Shown: one piece after another, positions 15,675-22,875 of the stretch
How positions within the stretch are numbered: position 1 is the stretch's first letter
Layout: each line of letters opens with the position of its first letter
NCBI GenBank assembly: GCA_963757395.1
Contig: CAVWRK010000010.1
Coordinates: forward strand, 124,001-188,000
Reading direction: 5' to 3'
From: DATAOG01 sp963757395
GTDB lineage: Bacteria; Pseudomonadota; Alphaproteobacteria; Geminicoccales; Geminicoccaceae
Length of the DNA: 64,000 nucleotides
Program-made: the position numbers and the translations under genes
Notes under the pieces: generated by a model
Seen by the model: only the letters and a program-made list of their open reading frames with translations
Told to the model about the DNA's origin: nothing
Database searches by the model: none

Positions 15675-16513
15675 CAAACGGTCTCCCCGGCAGAGGGTCG
15701 CCGCCGTGCGCCGGTGCGATAGTAGTCGACCAGGAGCCCCATCATCTCGAGCGCCAGGAGGCGGCCTTCGAGCATCATCCGGCGGCTGCGTTCCTCGGTC
15801 TCGCCCTTCAGCACTTCGTCCAGCGCGGCGATGTGAACGTCGACCAGATCGCGCGCCCCGGCGCCGGCGTCGCCGAGCCGGGTGATCAGCCACTCCATCG
15901 TCTCGCGTGGCTTCGCCGCCTTGCTCAGGAGCTGCTCGTGATAGCCTTTGAGCAGTTCGGCATAGCTCGTGATCAACCCCCGGAAGATGTCGGGGACCCG
16001 CTCGCGCAACGCGCCCAGGCCGCTCAGCGTGGCGGTCACCGAGGTCCGGGTCGAGGTCGACGACAGCGTCCGATACCGGACCAAAGTCTCCTGTAGATCG
16101 CGCAGCTGCGCCTCGCGCAGCCGGGTGATGGCGTAGCCGATCGCGCGCCTGAGCGTCGCCGCCCGGATCTCGCTCTTGCAGAGATAATCCTGGGCACCGT
16201 AGTGGATGCAGGAGAGGGCCACGTCCTCGTCGTCGGTCCCGGTCAGAACCACGATCGGCGTGTCGCCGGCCGCATCCCGGACCTTCTGAACGCTCTCGAA
16301 CCCCGCGCTGTCCGGCAGGCGGAGATCGAGCAGGATGATATCCACCTCCACGTTGCCGAGACGCTGCACCGCCTCGGCCAGGTGCGTCTCGTGGTAGACC
16401 TCGTAGTCGTAGGGGCCCGGCTGGTCCTGCAGGTACTCCTGCACCAGGTCGGCATCGGCCGGATTGTCCTCGACGAGCAGCAGAACCCGGGTCGACGGCC
16501 TAGTCGTGTCCAT
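15674..16513 (-). CDS. Response regulator with receiver and uncharacterised helical C-terminal domain
   Basis: Residues 1-130 form a receiver domain (VLLLVEDNPADADLVQEYL, phospho-Asp in IILLDLRLPDSAG, and conserved Thr/Lys in VVLTGTDDED and YLCKSE). Residues about 140-279 are a helical domain with no enzyme motif; its most distinctive parts are RYRTLSSTSTRTSVTATLSG, GDAGAGARDLVDVHIAALDE and a terminal LLALEMMGLLVDYYRTG. I recognise a similar ending in proteins encoded beside kaiB in other bacteria, but no function is established that I know of. It overlaps the upstream regulator gene by 14 bases and kaiB by one base. It could be the receiver that passes kinase signals to KaiB/KaiC or a phosphatase-regulator module; that is inference. 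Confidence 0.8.
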   Translation of the reverse strand: MDTTRPSTRVLLLVEDNPADADLVQEYLQDQPGPYDYEVYHETHLAEAVQRLGNVEVDIILLDLRLPDSAGFESVQKVRDAAGDTPIVVLTGTDDEDVALSCIHYGAQDYLCKSEIRAATLRRAIGYAITRLREAQLRDLQETLVRYRTLSSTSTRTSVTATLSGLGALRERVPDIFRGLITSYAELLKGYHEQLLSKAAKPRETMEWLITRLGDAGAGARDLVDVHIAALDEVLKGETEERSRRMMLEGRLLALEMMGLLVDYYRTGARRRPSAGETV

Positions 16514-16970
16514 GAGGCACCCCGTCACTGGAGCCCAGCTCACCGGGCGGCAGCCGCACGATGGTGAACCAGAATCCCTCCAGCGCCTTAACAATCCGTT
16601 GGAAGGCGCCCAGATCGACCGGCTTGGTGACGTAGCAATTGGCGCGGAGGTGGTAGCTCCGGACAATGTCCGCCTCGGCGTCGGAGGACGTCAGCACGAC
16701 CACAGGAATCATGCGCAGGCCGGGATCTTCCTTAATCTCGATCAGCACCTCCCGGCCATCCTTGCGGGGCAGGTTGAGATCGAGCAGGATCAGGTCGGGG
16801 CGGGTTGCCGAGGCGAACCTGTGGCGTCGATGCAGATAGTCCAAGGCCTCGACGCCATCCGCGACCACCTCGAGCGTGACGCGGACGCGGCCCGTCTCGA
16901 GAGTCTCACGGGTGAGATCGGCATCGGCGTGATTGTCCTCGACCAGCAGGACCGAGATCGGCTTCAACAT
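16500..16970 (-). CDS. Single-domain response regulator, Rcp1-like
   Basis: The protein of 156 residues consists of a receiver domain only: ISVLLVEDNHADADLTRETL, phospho-Asp in LILLDLNLPRKDGREVL, switch Thr in VVLTSSDAE, and Lys in YVTKPVDL. The H-x-A-D-A near the acidic pocket and the G-V-E-A-L-D-Y-L stretch are typical of Rcp1-type regulators that pair with phytochrome-like kinases. The start ATG overlaps the stop of the sensor kinase gene by one base (TGATG), which makes that kinase the natural partner. It has no output domain, so it probably relays phosphate onward. Confidence 0.87.
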   Translation of the reverse strand: MLKPISVLLVEDNHADADLTRETLETGRVRVTLEVVADGVEALDYLHRRHRFASATRPDLILLDLNLPRKDGREVLIEIKEDPGLRMIPVVVLTSSDAEADIVRSYHLRANCYVTKPVDLGAFQRIVKALEGFWFTIVRLPPGELGSSDGVPHGHD

Positions 16971-19759
16971 CAAACATCCCTTTCGCTCGCCGGCATCGAG
17001 AAATGGAAGGTGGTGCCGCGCCCCGGCTCCGATGCCAACCAGATCTCGCCGCCGTGCCGCTCCACGATCTTCTTCGCGATCGCCAGCCCGATCCCACTGC
17101 CTTCGTACTTGCCACGCTCGTGCAGCCGCTGGAACATCTGGAAGATGCGCTCGGAATACTGCGTCTCGATGCCGATGCCGTTGTCCTCGACCGAGAAGAT
17201 CCACATGTCGTCCTGGGCGGCCGCGGCGATCCGGACCCGCGGGACCCGGTCATCCGCCCGGAACTTGAGCGCATTGCTGATCAGGTTCTGGAACACCTGT
17301 CCGAGCTGGGCCTCGTCGGCGATGACCTGGGGAAGATCGGCGCACCGGACTTCGGCGCCACTGTCCACGATGGCCGCCTGCATCGCCTCGACGACCCGTC
17401 GCGCGACGACACCCGCATCGACCGGCCGCAGCGGCTTGCCCTGGGTCCCGACCCGCGAATAGGCGAGCAGGTCGTCGACCAGCTGCTGCATCCGCTTGGC
17501 GCCGTCGACGGCGTAGTTGATGTATTTGTCGGCCCGCTCGTCGAGGCGGCCGCGGTAGCGGTCGGCCAGGAGCTCGGTGTAGCTCGCGACCATGCGCAGC
17601 GGCTCGCGCAGGTCATGCGAGGCGACGTAGGCGAACTGCTCGAGCTCGGCGTTCGAGCGCTGCAGCTCCTCGGTCTGGCAGGCGAGCGCTTCTTCGGCCT
17701 CGCGCCGTTCGGTGATGTCGATGACCGCGGCCAGGACCAGGGACCCGCCCGGGGCATCGATCGGGTTGAGCCCGATCTCGATCGGGAAGTGGCTGCCGTC
17801 CTTGCGCCGCCCGAACAGGTCGCGCCCGCCCCCCATGCAGCGTCGTTCGGGCAGCCGGGTGAACCCCTCGCGATGGCGCGCGTGCGCGGTACGCAGCGCT
17901 TCCGGCACGAGCTGCTCGACCGACTGCTCGAGCAGCTCCGAGCGGCTGTAGCCGAACAGCCGCTCGGCCTCCTGGTTGGCCAGGACCACGTTGCCATCCC
18001 GGTCGACCATGATCATGCCGCTCGGCGACGCCTCGACCGCCATGCGGAACTTCTCCTCGGCGGCATGCTTCTCGGTGACGTCACGGGCGATCTTGGCGGC
18101 CCCGACGATCTCGCCCGCAGCCGATCGGATCGGCGAGATGCTGAGCGAGACCGCGATCTCCCGGCCACTCTTGTGCAGGCGCACGGTCTCGTAGTGCCGG
18201 AGCCGCTCGCCGCGGCGCAGCTCGCTCAGGATCTGCCGCTCCTCGTCGCGCCGCCGCTCGGGCACGATGATCTCGATGCTCCTGCCCATCGCCTCCTCGG
18301 CGGCGTAGCCGAACAGGCGCTCGGCACCGGGATTCCAGGCGGTGATCGTGCCGTCGAGACCCTTGGTCACGATCGCATCGTCGGACGACTCGACGACCGC
18401 CAGGAACAGACGCTCGGTCGCGGCGACGCGCTCGAGCTCGGCCTGGTCCCGGCGCCGCTCGTCGATTTCGTGCTCCAGGGCAGTGGTCCGGTCGCGAACC
18501 TCGCCCGCCATGCGCGTGAAGGCGCGTGCCAGTGCCCCGATCTCGCCGCCGACCGCGGGCGGCATCGCGACCGGCTCGGCGCCCGTGAAGCGCTCCACAG
18601 CCACGAGCATCCGCGCCAGGGGCCGGGTCAGCGAGCGCGCGACCAGCGCCGCCAGCAGCACCGCACACGCCACCGCGGCCAGCGCGACGGACAAGGTCGA
18701 CCGCCGGATCGGACCCGCCGAGGCGGTCAGGATCGTCTCGGGCAGGGTGGCGGCCACGCCGACCCACGGCCCGCCCGCCAGCTGCACCCAAGCGAGCGCT
18801 GCGCCCTGCCGGTCACCGGCGGCGTCGCGCACCAGCTGCGCCGTCTCCGCGTGGGTCGCCAGCGCGTCGGCGAGCTCCGGAAAGTCGTCCTGGACCCGGG
18901 CGGGGTGGCCGAGCGCGAACCCGAACTCGCGCGCCGGGTCCGGGTGGACCAGGTAGTCGCCGCGGTCGTCGAACACGTAGATCTGTCCGCCCCGGGGCGC
19001 CTGGCGCCGCAGGCGCGCGAACGCCTGACTCAGGTCCGCGTTGATGATCAGCGCACCGAACGGCCGGCCGTCGCCAATGTAGACCGGGGTCGCGGCCCGC
19101 AGCACCGGGACGTGCGGCGTCTCGATGACCCCGTGCTCCTGGTTGAGCTCGATCGGCGACAGGTAGGTTTCGCCCGCGGCGCGCGCCAGGGTCTCCCTCA
19201 TGTACGGCCGGTCACCCTTGGCCTGCAGCTCGGCCTCGGTCGCGACGCGGACCTCGCCGCCGCCGCTCACGCGGTCGACCCGCACGATCTCGCGGCCGTC
19301 GTCGTCGACGCCGACGTAGCGGAGCTGCACGTAGGCGGGCTTGGCCGCGAGGGTGGCGACGAACAGGCGCGTCAGCTGATCGCGCCACACCGCCTCCGGT
19401 TGGCCGGTCGCGGGGTCGACGCCACCGGCCAGCCGGGCCCGCGCGATGCCATCGACCGAGGCGGCACCGCGCAGCGCCAGCACGTCGCCCCGGACCCCCT
19501 GGACGTGCGCGTTCAGCTCGGCCGCCAGCCACCGGGCGTCACTCTCGAGGCGCTCGAGCTGCTGCGGTAAGATCGTCACCGACACCGCGCGGTCGGTCAG
19601 GAACCCGACCGCGATCGCCGTGAGCAGCACCAGGGCGACCATGGCGACCATCAGCCTGGTCGACAGCCTGAGGTCGTTCTGCCACGCCAGCAGCGCGGCG
19701 CCTCGCGTCAGCAGCGCGGCGCCCTGAGCGCGACCGCCACCCGCCCTATGAATTGCCAT
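16970..19759 (-). CDS. Membrane histidine kinase: Cache sensor, HAMP, two PAS, HisKA, HATPase
   Basis: Residues 36-55 are a first membrane helix and 57-350 a periplasmic dCache-like sensor (YVQLRYVGVDDDGREIVRVD and FGALIINADLS are typical). Residues 355-376 are the second membrane helix, 376-430 HAMP, about 448-565 and 568-690 PAS domains. HisKA has the phospho-His in FAYVASHDLREPLRM (His715), and the HATPase has VFQNLISNALKF, VEDNGIGI and EGSGIGLAIAKK. At 929 residues it is complete. It senses an extracytoplasmic small molecule, probably an organic acid or amino acid by analogy with other Cache domains, and integrates it with cytosolic PAS signals. It heads the Kai operon and its stop overlaps the Rcp1-like regulator gene by one base. 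Confidence 0.92.
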   Translation of the reverse strand: MAIHRAGGGRAQGAALLTRGAALLAWQNDLRLSTRLMVAMVALVLLTAIAVGFLTDRAVSVTILPQQLERLESDARWLAAELNAHVQGVRGDVLALRGAASVDGIARARLAGGVDPATGQPEAVWRDQLTRLFVATLAAKPAYVQLRYVGVDDDGREIVRVDRVSGGGEVRVATEAELQAKGDRPYMRETLARAAGETYLSPIELNQEHGVIETPHVPVLRAATPVYIGDGRPFGALIINADLSQAFARLRRQAPRGGQIYVFDDRGDYLVHPDPAREFGFALGHPARVQDDFPELADALATHAETAQLVRDAAGDRQGAALAWVQLAGGPWVGVAATLPETILTASAGPIRRSTLSVALAAVACAVLLAALVARSLTRPLARMLVAVERFTGAEPVAMPPAVGGEIGALARAFTRMAGEVRDRTTALEHEIDERRRDQAELERVAATERLFLAVVESSDDAIVTKGLDGTITAWNPGAERLFGYAAEEAMGRSIEIIVPERRRDEERQILSELRRGERLRHYETVRLHKSGREIAVSLSISPIRSAAGEIVGAAKIARDVTEKHAAEEKFRMAVEASPSGMIMVDRDGNVVLANQEAERLFGYSRSELLEQSVEQLVPEALRTAHARHREGFTRLPERRCMGGGRDLFGRRKDGSHFPIEIGLNPIDAPGGSLVLAAVIDITERREAEEALACQTEELQRSNAELEQFAYVASHDLREPLRMVASYTELLADRYRGRLDERADKYINYAVDGAKRMQQLVDDLLAYSRVGTQGKPLRPVDAGVVARRVVEAMQAAIVDSGAEVRCADLPQVIADEAQLGQVFQNLISNALKFRADDRVPRVRIAAAAQDDMWIFSVEDNGIGIETQYSERIFQMFQRLHERGKYEGSGIGLAIAKKIVERHGGEIWLASEPGRGTTFHFSMPASERDV

Positions 19760-20081
19760 ACCCGGCGTCCGCCGTTCGAGAGCGGGGAAAGTGCGGCACG
19801 AAGCGTGTCGGTTGCGTGCGGTCGATCGTCTTGGTCACCCCCGGCTGATCGGCGAGCAGGTCGACCAGCATCTGCCCCGCGCACTCGGTCAAGAGCCATG
19901 CGCTGGCGTTGCACAGCAAGGCGTTGGCACGGGACAGCAGGATCTCGGTGTCGGCCGACTTGGAGACATAGGCGTCGGCGCCGCTGTCGAACCCGCACCG
20001 CTCAGTCATGCTGGTGTCGCTGTCGGTGAGCATCAGGATCCACAGCTCGCGGGTCCGGAGGTCCAGACTCGCCCGCCGCAC
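19746..20081 (-). pseudogene. Remnant: half a receiver domain joined to a kinase C-terminal tail
   Basis: From 20081 the frame encodes the second half of a receiver (ELWILMLTDSDTSM, then GADAYVSKSADTEILLSRAN). It then passes into ADQPGVTKTIDRTQPTRF, which matches the end of the ATPase domain of HWE-type kinases such as the one at 12517 (MTVERAQPTRFTLRF). The receiver phospho-Asp half and almost all of the kinase are missing. The product would overlap the start of the Cache kinase gene by 14 bases. It looks like the collapsed remains of another receiver-kinase gene that once stood upstream in this operon. Confidence 0.6.
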
Positions 20082-20564
20082 GAACCGGTCGCCGTCGCGG
20101 CTCCGAGGTGCCGCCGGTCACGGGGTTCCAGCTGTGCGAGCGGGCGAGAACCCGCAGACGCGTTCGGCAATCCCACTGTCCGTCAGCCTGGTTAACAATC
20201 AGTTACCGCCGCTCGACAAACCCAGTGGAGGTCTCCCCAAATCCAACCCCGCTGGCGCCCGGACAACGCTGTCCGGACCGACGGCGGCCAGCGCCTCGGC
20301 GATCGCTAAAACGCGGTCGGGCTGGACGATCGATGCGAACGGCGTGGCGACGCGAATCGCGTACTACCAAAAAGAGAATATATCCAAACATTTTCTCTTT
20401 TAGGTTAATGACGGCCGAGATGCGGCGTCGATCGAAGGTGAGAGGCGGTCCCGACGATCGGCGCGACCTCGTGCCGACCTGCGGCTGCTTGGAGCGGCTG
20501 CCTGGAGCGGTTGACAGCGGCGATCCCGCAAAAATAGGCTGGGCCGGGCAGCGGGGTGCTCGCG
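20082..20564. other. Intergenic region between the Kai operon and the epimerase gene
   Basis: This 483-base region lies between divergent units. The first part keeps high GC and has short open stretches without start codons. On the minus strand one stretch near 20200-20350 resembles the end of an XdhC-like protein (VVRAPAGLDLG), but this is weak. The part around 20365-20410 is AT-rich and contains an inverted repeat. I see no convincing gene. The region should contain the leftward promoter for the Kai operon and the rightward promoter for the epimerase gene, but I cannot place -35/-10 boxes reliably. Confidence 0.5.
20370..20401. promoter_or_regulatory. AT-rich inverted repeat (AAAAGAGAA ... 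TTCTCTTTT)
   Basis: A perfect 9-base inverted repeat with a 14-base spacer stands out in otherwise GC-rich DNA. It could be an intrinsic terminator-like hairpin followed by a T run on the plus strand, or an operator or AT-rich regulatory element upstream of the divergent units. The T tract is internal to the stem, so the terminator reading is not decisive. Confidence 0.4.
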
Positions 20565-21440
20565 ATGACGGCCGGGGTCCGGTTCGGGAAGGTGGCGATC
20601 ACCGGCGGCAGCGGTCGGCTCGGCCGGTACGTGACCGCGCGGCTCGAGGGCGCCTGCGAGCGGCTGATCATCGATCGCGTGCCGCCGCCGGTGTCGGCCG
20701 CGTTTGCGGCGTTGGATGTCACCGACTACGGCGCGCTCGCGGCCGCCTTCGCCGGCTGCGACGCGGTGATCCACCTCGCGGCGATCCCCAATCCGCGCAC
20801 CGCGCCCGCGGACGTGACCTTCCGGACCAACGTTCAGGGCACCTTCGCCGTGTTCCAGGCGGCCGAGGACGCGGGCGTCCGCCGGGTGGTCCTGGCGTCG
20901 AGCGATTCGGTGGTCGGCTTCCACTACGACCCGCCCGACTGGCGGCCGCTCTATCTGCCGATCGACGAGGCGCACCCGCTGCGGCCGACCGAGTTCTATT
21001 CGTTGAGCAAGCGGGTCGGCGAGACCATCGCCGCGAGCTTCGCCGCCCGCGGCCGCCTCGAGATCGTGGTCATCCGGCCGGCCCACATCGTCTTTCCGCC
21101 CGAATATCCCGAGCTCGAGGCACGCGGCGGCGATCTCCAGAACTACCACCTCTGGACCTACGTCGCGCCTGAGGACGTCGCCGAGGCCTTCCGCCTCGCG
21201 CTGGCGCTGCCGGCGGTCGGTTTCGATACGTTCTTCATTGCCGCCGCCGACGGCCTCAACCGGCGGCCGACGCTCGACCTTGTGCGCGAGCGCTACCGCG
21301 TGCTGCCCGAGATCCGCAAGCCCGAGGTCTATCGCCGCCTGCCGACCGCTTCGATCCTCGATACGAGCCATGCCCGCGAGGTCCTGGGCTTCGCGCCGAC
21401 CAGCGACTGGCGGCGCCTGCGAGTGCCGTCATCGAGCTGA
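20565..21440 (+). CDS. NAD-dependent epimerase/dehydratase (extended SDR)
   Basis: This is a 291-residue extended short-chain dehydrogenase. The NAD-binding glycine motif is KVAITGGSGRLGRYV and the active-site Tyr-Lys pair lies in FYSLSKRVGE. The chain VIHLAAIPNPRTAP and VVLASSDSVVGF follows the sugar-nucleotide epimerase/uronate-dehydrogenase-like pattern. Start at ATG 20565 (a GTG three codons upstream is an alternative). The next gene, 14 bases downstream, encodes a TIM-barrel sugar isomerase-like protein, so the two probably act in one carbohydrate route. The substrate is not known. Confidence 0.85.
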   Translation: MTAGVRFGKVAITGGSGRLGRYVTARLEGACERLIIDRVPPPVSAAFAALDVTDYGALAAAFAGCDAVIHLAAIPNPRTAPADVTFRTNVQGTFAVFQAAEDAGVRRVVLASSDSVVGFHYDPPDWRPLYLPIDEAHPLRPTEFYSLSKRVGETIAASFAARGRLEIVVIRPAHIVFPPEYPELEARGGDLQNYHLWTYVAPEDVAEAFRLALALPAVGFDTFFIAAADGLNRRPTLDLVRERYRVLPEIRKPEVYRRLPTASILDTSHAREVLGFAPTSDWRRLRVPSSS

Positions 21441-21454
21441 CTGGAGAGCTTGCC

Positions 21455-22276
21455 ATGCCGCGCGAGATCTTGCCGTTCGCCATCAACTCCTACGCCTACA
21501 CCAGCTCGCATTCGGCCGCGGACTGTCTTTCCCACCTTGCGGACCAGGGCTATGCCGCCTTCGAGCTGATGATGGTCCCGGGCCATCTCTGGCCGGCGGC
21601 CGCCGACGCGTCGTCCCGGCGTGCGCTCCGCCGGCTGGCCGAGACCCGGGGGCTCCGGCTGGTCAGCCTCAACATGCCCAACATCGATCTCAACATCGCC
21701 GCGGTCGCCGAGGAGATGCGCCGCCACAGCCTCGGCATCCTGCACGCCATCGTCGGGCTCGCGGGCGATCTCGGCGTCCCGGGCGTGGTGATCGGGCCGG
21801 GCAAGGCCAATCCCTTGATGCCGGCGCCCGAGGAGATGCTGCTCGGCCACTTCTTCCGCGCGCTCGACGAGCTCGCACCGCACGCCGAGCGGGTCGGGAC
21901 CCGGCTCTACGTCGAGAACATGCCGTTCGCTTTTCTCCCCCGCGCCGACCAGCTGATGGCGGCGCTCGAGCGCTACGGCGACGAGCGGATCGCGGTCATC
22001 TACGATGTCGCCAACGGCCACTTCACCGGCGAGGACCCGGCCGAAGGCCTGCGCCGGGTCGCCTCGCGGCTCGCCCTCGTCCACCTCTCGGACACGCCCC
22101 GCGAGGTCTACCGGCACAGCGCCGTCGGGGAGGGCAGCGTGCCGTTTGCCGAGCTGCCGCCGGCGCTCGAGGAGGTCGGCTACCGCGCCCCGCCGATGCT
22201 CGAGATCATCGCCGCCGATCCCGACCGGGCGATCGCCGACAGCGTTCGCCGGCTGCTCGAACTGGGCTGGCCATGA
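21455..22276 (+). CDS. Sugar phosphate isomerase/epimerase-like TIM-barrel protein
   Basis: The 273-residue protein has the xylose-isomerase-like/AP-endonuclease-2 TIM-barrel pattern. The metal-binding strands include YAAFELMM, RLYVENMPFAFLP (Glu), VIYDVANGHFTGED (Asp and His), LVHLSDTPREVYRH (His and Asp) and a final MLEIIAADP (Glu). Such enzymes isomerise or epimerise ketoses or inositol derivatives with a divalent metal. All expected metal ligands appear present. It is co-directional with the dehydrogenase gene immediately upstream, implying a two-step sugar or cyclitol conversion. Confidence 0.85.
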   Translation: MPREILPFAINSYAYTSSHSAADCLSHLADQGYAAFELMMVPGHLWPAAADASSRRALRRLAETRGLRLVSLNMPNIDLNIAAVAEEMRRHSLGILHAIVGLAGDLGVPGVVIGPGKANPLMPAPEEMLLGHFFRALDELAPHAERVGTRLYVENMPFAFLPRADQLMAALERYGDERIAVIYDVANGHFTGEDPAEGLRRVASRLALVHLSDTPREVYRHSAVGEGSVPFAELPPALEEVGYRAPPMLEIIAADPDRAIADSVRRLLELGWP

Positions 22277-22318
22277 CCTGGCTCGAGGTCGTCGGCTTAT
22301 CACAAGGGATGAGCTCCG

Positions 22319-22378
22319 ATGGTCCCGATCCACCCCGGTCGCATCCTGCGGCGCGAACTCGCGGTCCGCGGCATTAAG
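22319..22378 (+). pseudogene. HigA-type antitoxin N-terminal fragment (plus strand)
   Basis: From the ATG at 22319 the first 20 codons (VPIHPGRILRRELAVRGIKL) match the beginning of HigA-family antitoxins, which start with an HPG motif. The match ends where the sequence meets the 3' end of the minus-strand HigA-like gene. It is a different HigA from that gene, so two antitoxin remnants converge here. Confidence 0.5.
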
Positions 22379-22604
22379 CTGTCTCGCGGCTCCATAGATT
22401 TCGAGACAAGCCGCAGAGCTTGCCCGGCCGGAGTGCCATCTCGGGGGTGACCGCCTGCTCGCCGCGCAAGAGGCGGTGCAGGGTCATCCGGCTGACGCCG
22501 AGCTGACGCGCGGCCTCGGCCACCGACCGCTTCAGGCCGTGGCCGAGGATCTCGCGGAGCAGCTCGCCCGGATGGCTCGGGCAGCGCGCAGGGGGCGCGT
22601 CCAC
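22374..22604 (-). CDS. higA: HigA-family antitoxin, C-terminally shortened
   Basis: The protein of 76 residues has a complete XRE helix-turn-helix: HPGELLREILGHGLKRSVAE, AARQLGVSRMTLHRLLRGEQ and VTPEMALRPGKLCG. After this the usual tail (about 20 to 25 residues beginning with a W-L-x-x-Q motif) is replaced by LSRNLWSRETA and a stop. The start codon is GTG at 22604. No intact toxin gene precedes it; the interval 22605-22760 holds only a possible HigB trace. It may still bind DNA, but as a toxin partner it is doubtful. Confidence 0.6.
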   Translation of the reverse strand: MDAPPARCPSHPGELLREILGHGLKRSVAEAARQLGVSRMTLHRLLRGEQAVTPEMALRPGKLCGLSRNLWSRETA

Positions 22605-22875
22605 CGGGTCGTCCTGCGGCTCGGTCGTCGTGCTTCAGGTCGAGCGTGCGGCCATCGCCATCCCTCATTCACTCGAACGTGATCTGCCAGGGGCCGTTGC
22701 CGTCGATCGCCCAGCACCCGGCCGGTAGCGGAGGAGCGGCTGCGCGTCGAGCTGTCCGGCGGTGCGGTGGCGGTGTCCGCGGCCAAAACGGGCTTTCGGC
22801 ATCGGGCCAAATCCCATACGATGGGCACGGGAGGCGGCCATGCGGGCTGCTCGGCGATATCAGGGAGAAAGAAAC
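22605..22875. other. Intergenic region, possible HigB trace and ABC operon promoter
   Basis: On the minus strand near 22675-22735 the string CWAIDGNGPWQITFE recalls the INGxWRIxFxW core of HigB toxins, but it is followed by a stop and no flanking homology survives. The rest, up to the strong AGGGAGAAAG ribosome-binding site in front of the binding-protein gene, shows no gene. The region should hold the promoter of the rightward ABC operon. Confidence 0.35.

Noticed and set aside
17003..19570. Plus-strand open frame of 855 codons opposite the Cache kinase
   Set aside because: It is the antisense image of the kinase gene; no family pattern and no ribosome-binding site.
20200..20350. Possible XdhC-like C-terminal end on the minus strand
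   Set aside because: Similarity is limited to VVRAPAGLDLG in a short frame. Not enough to call a remnant.
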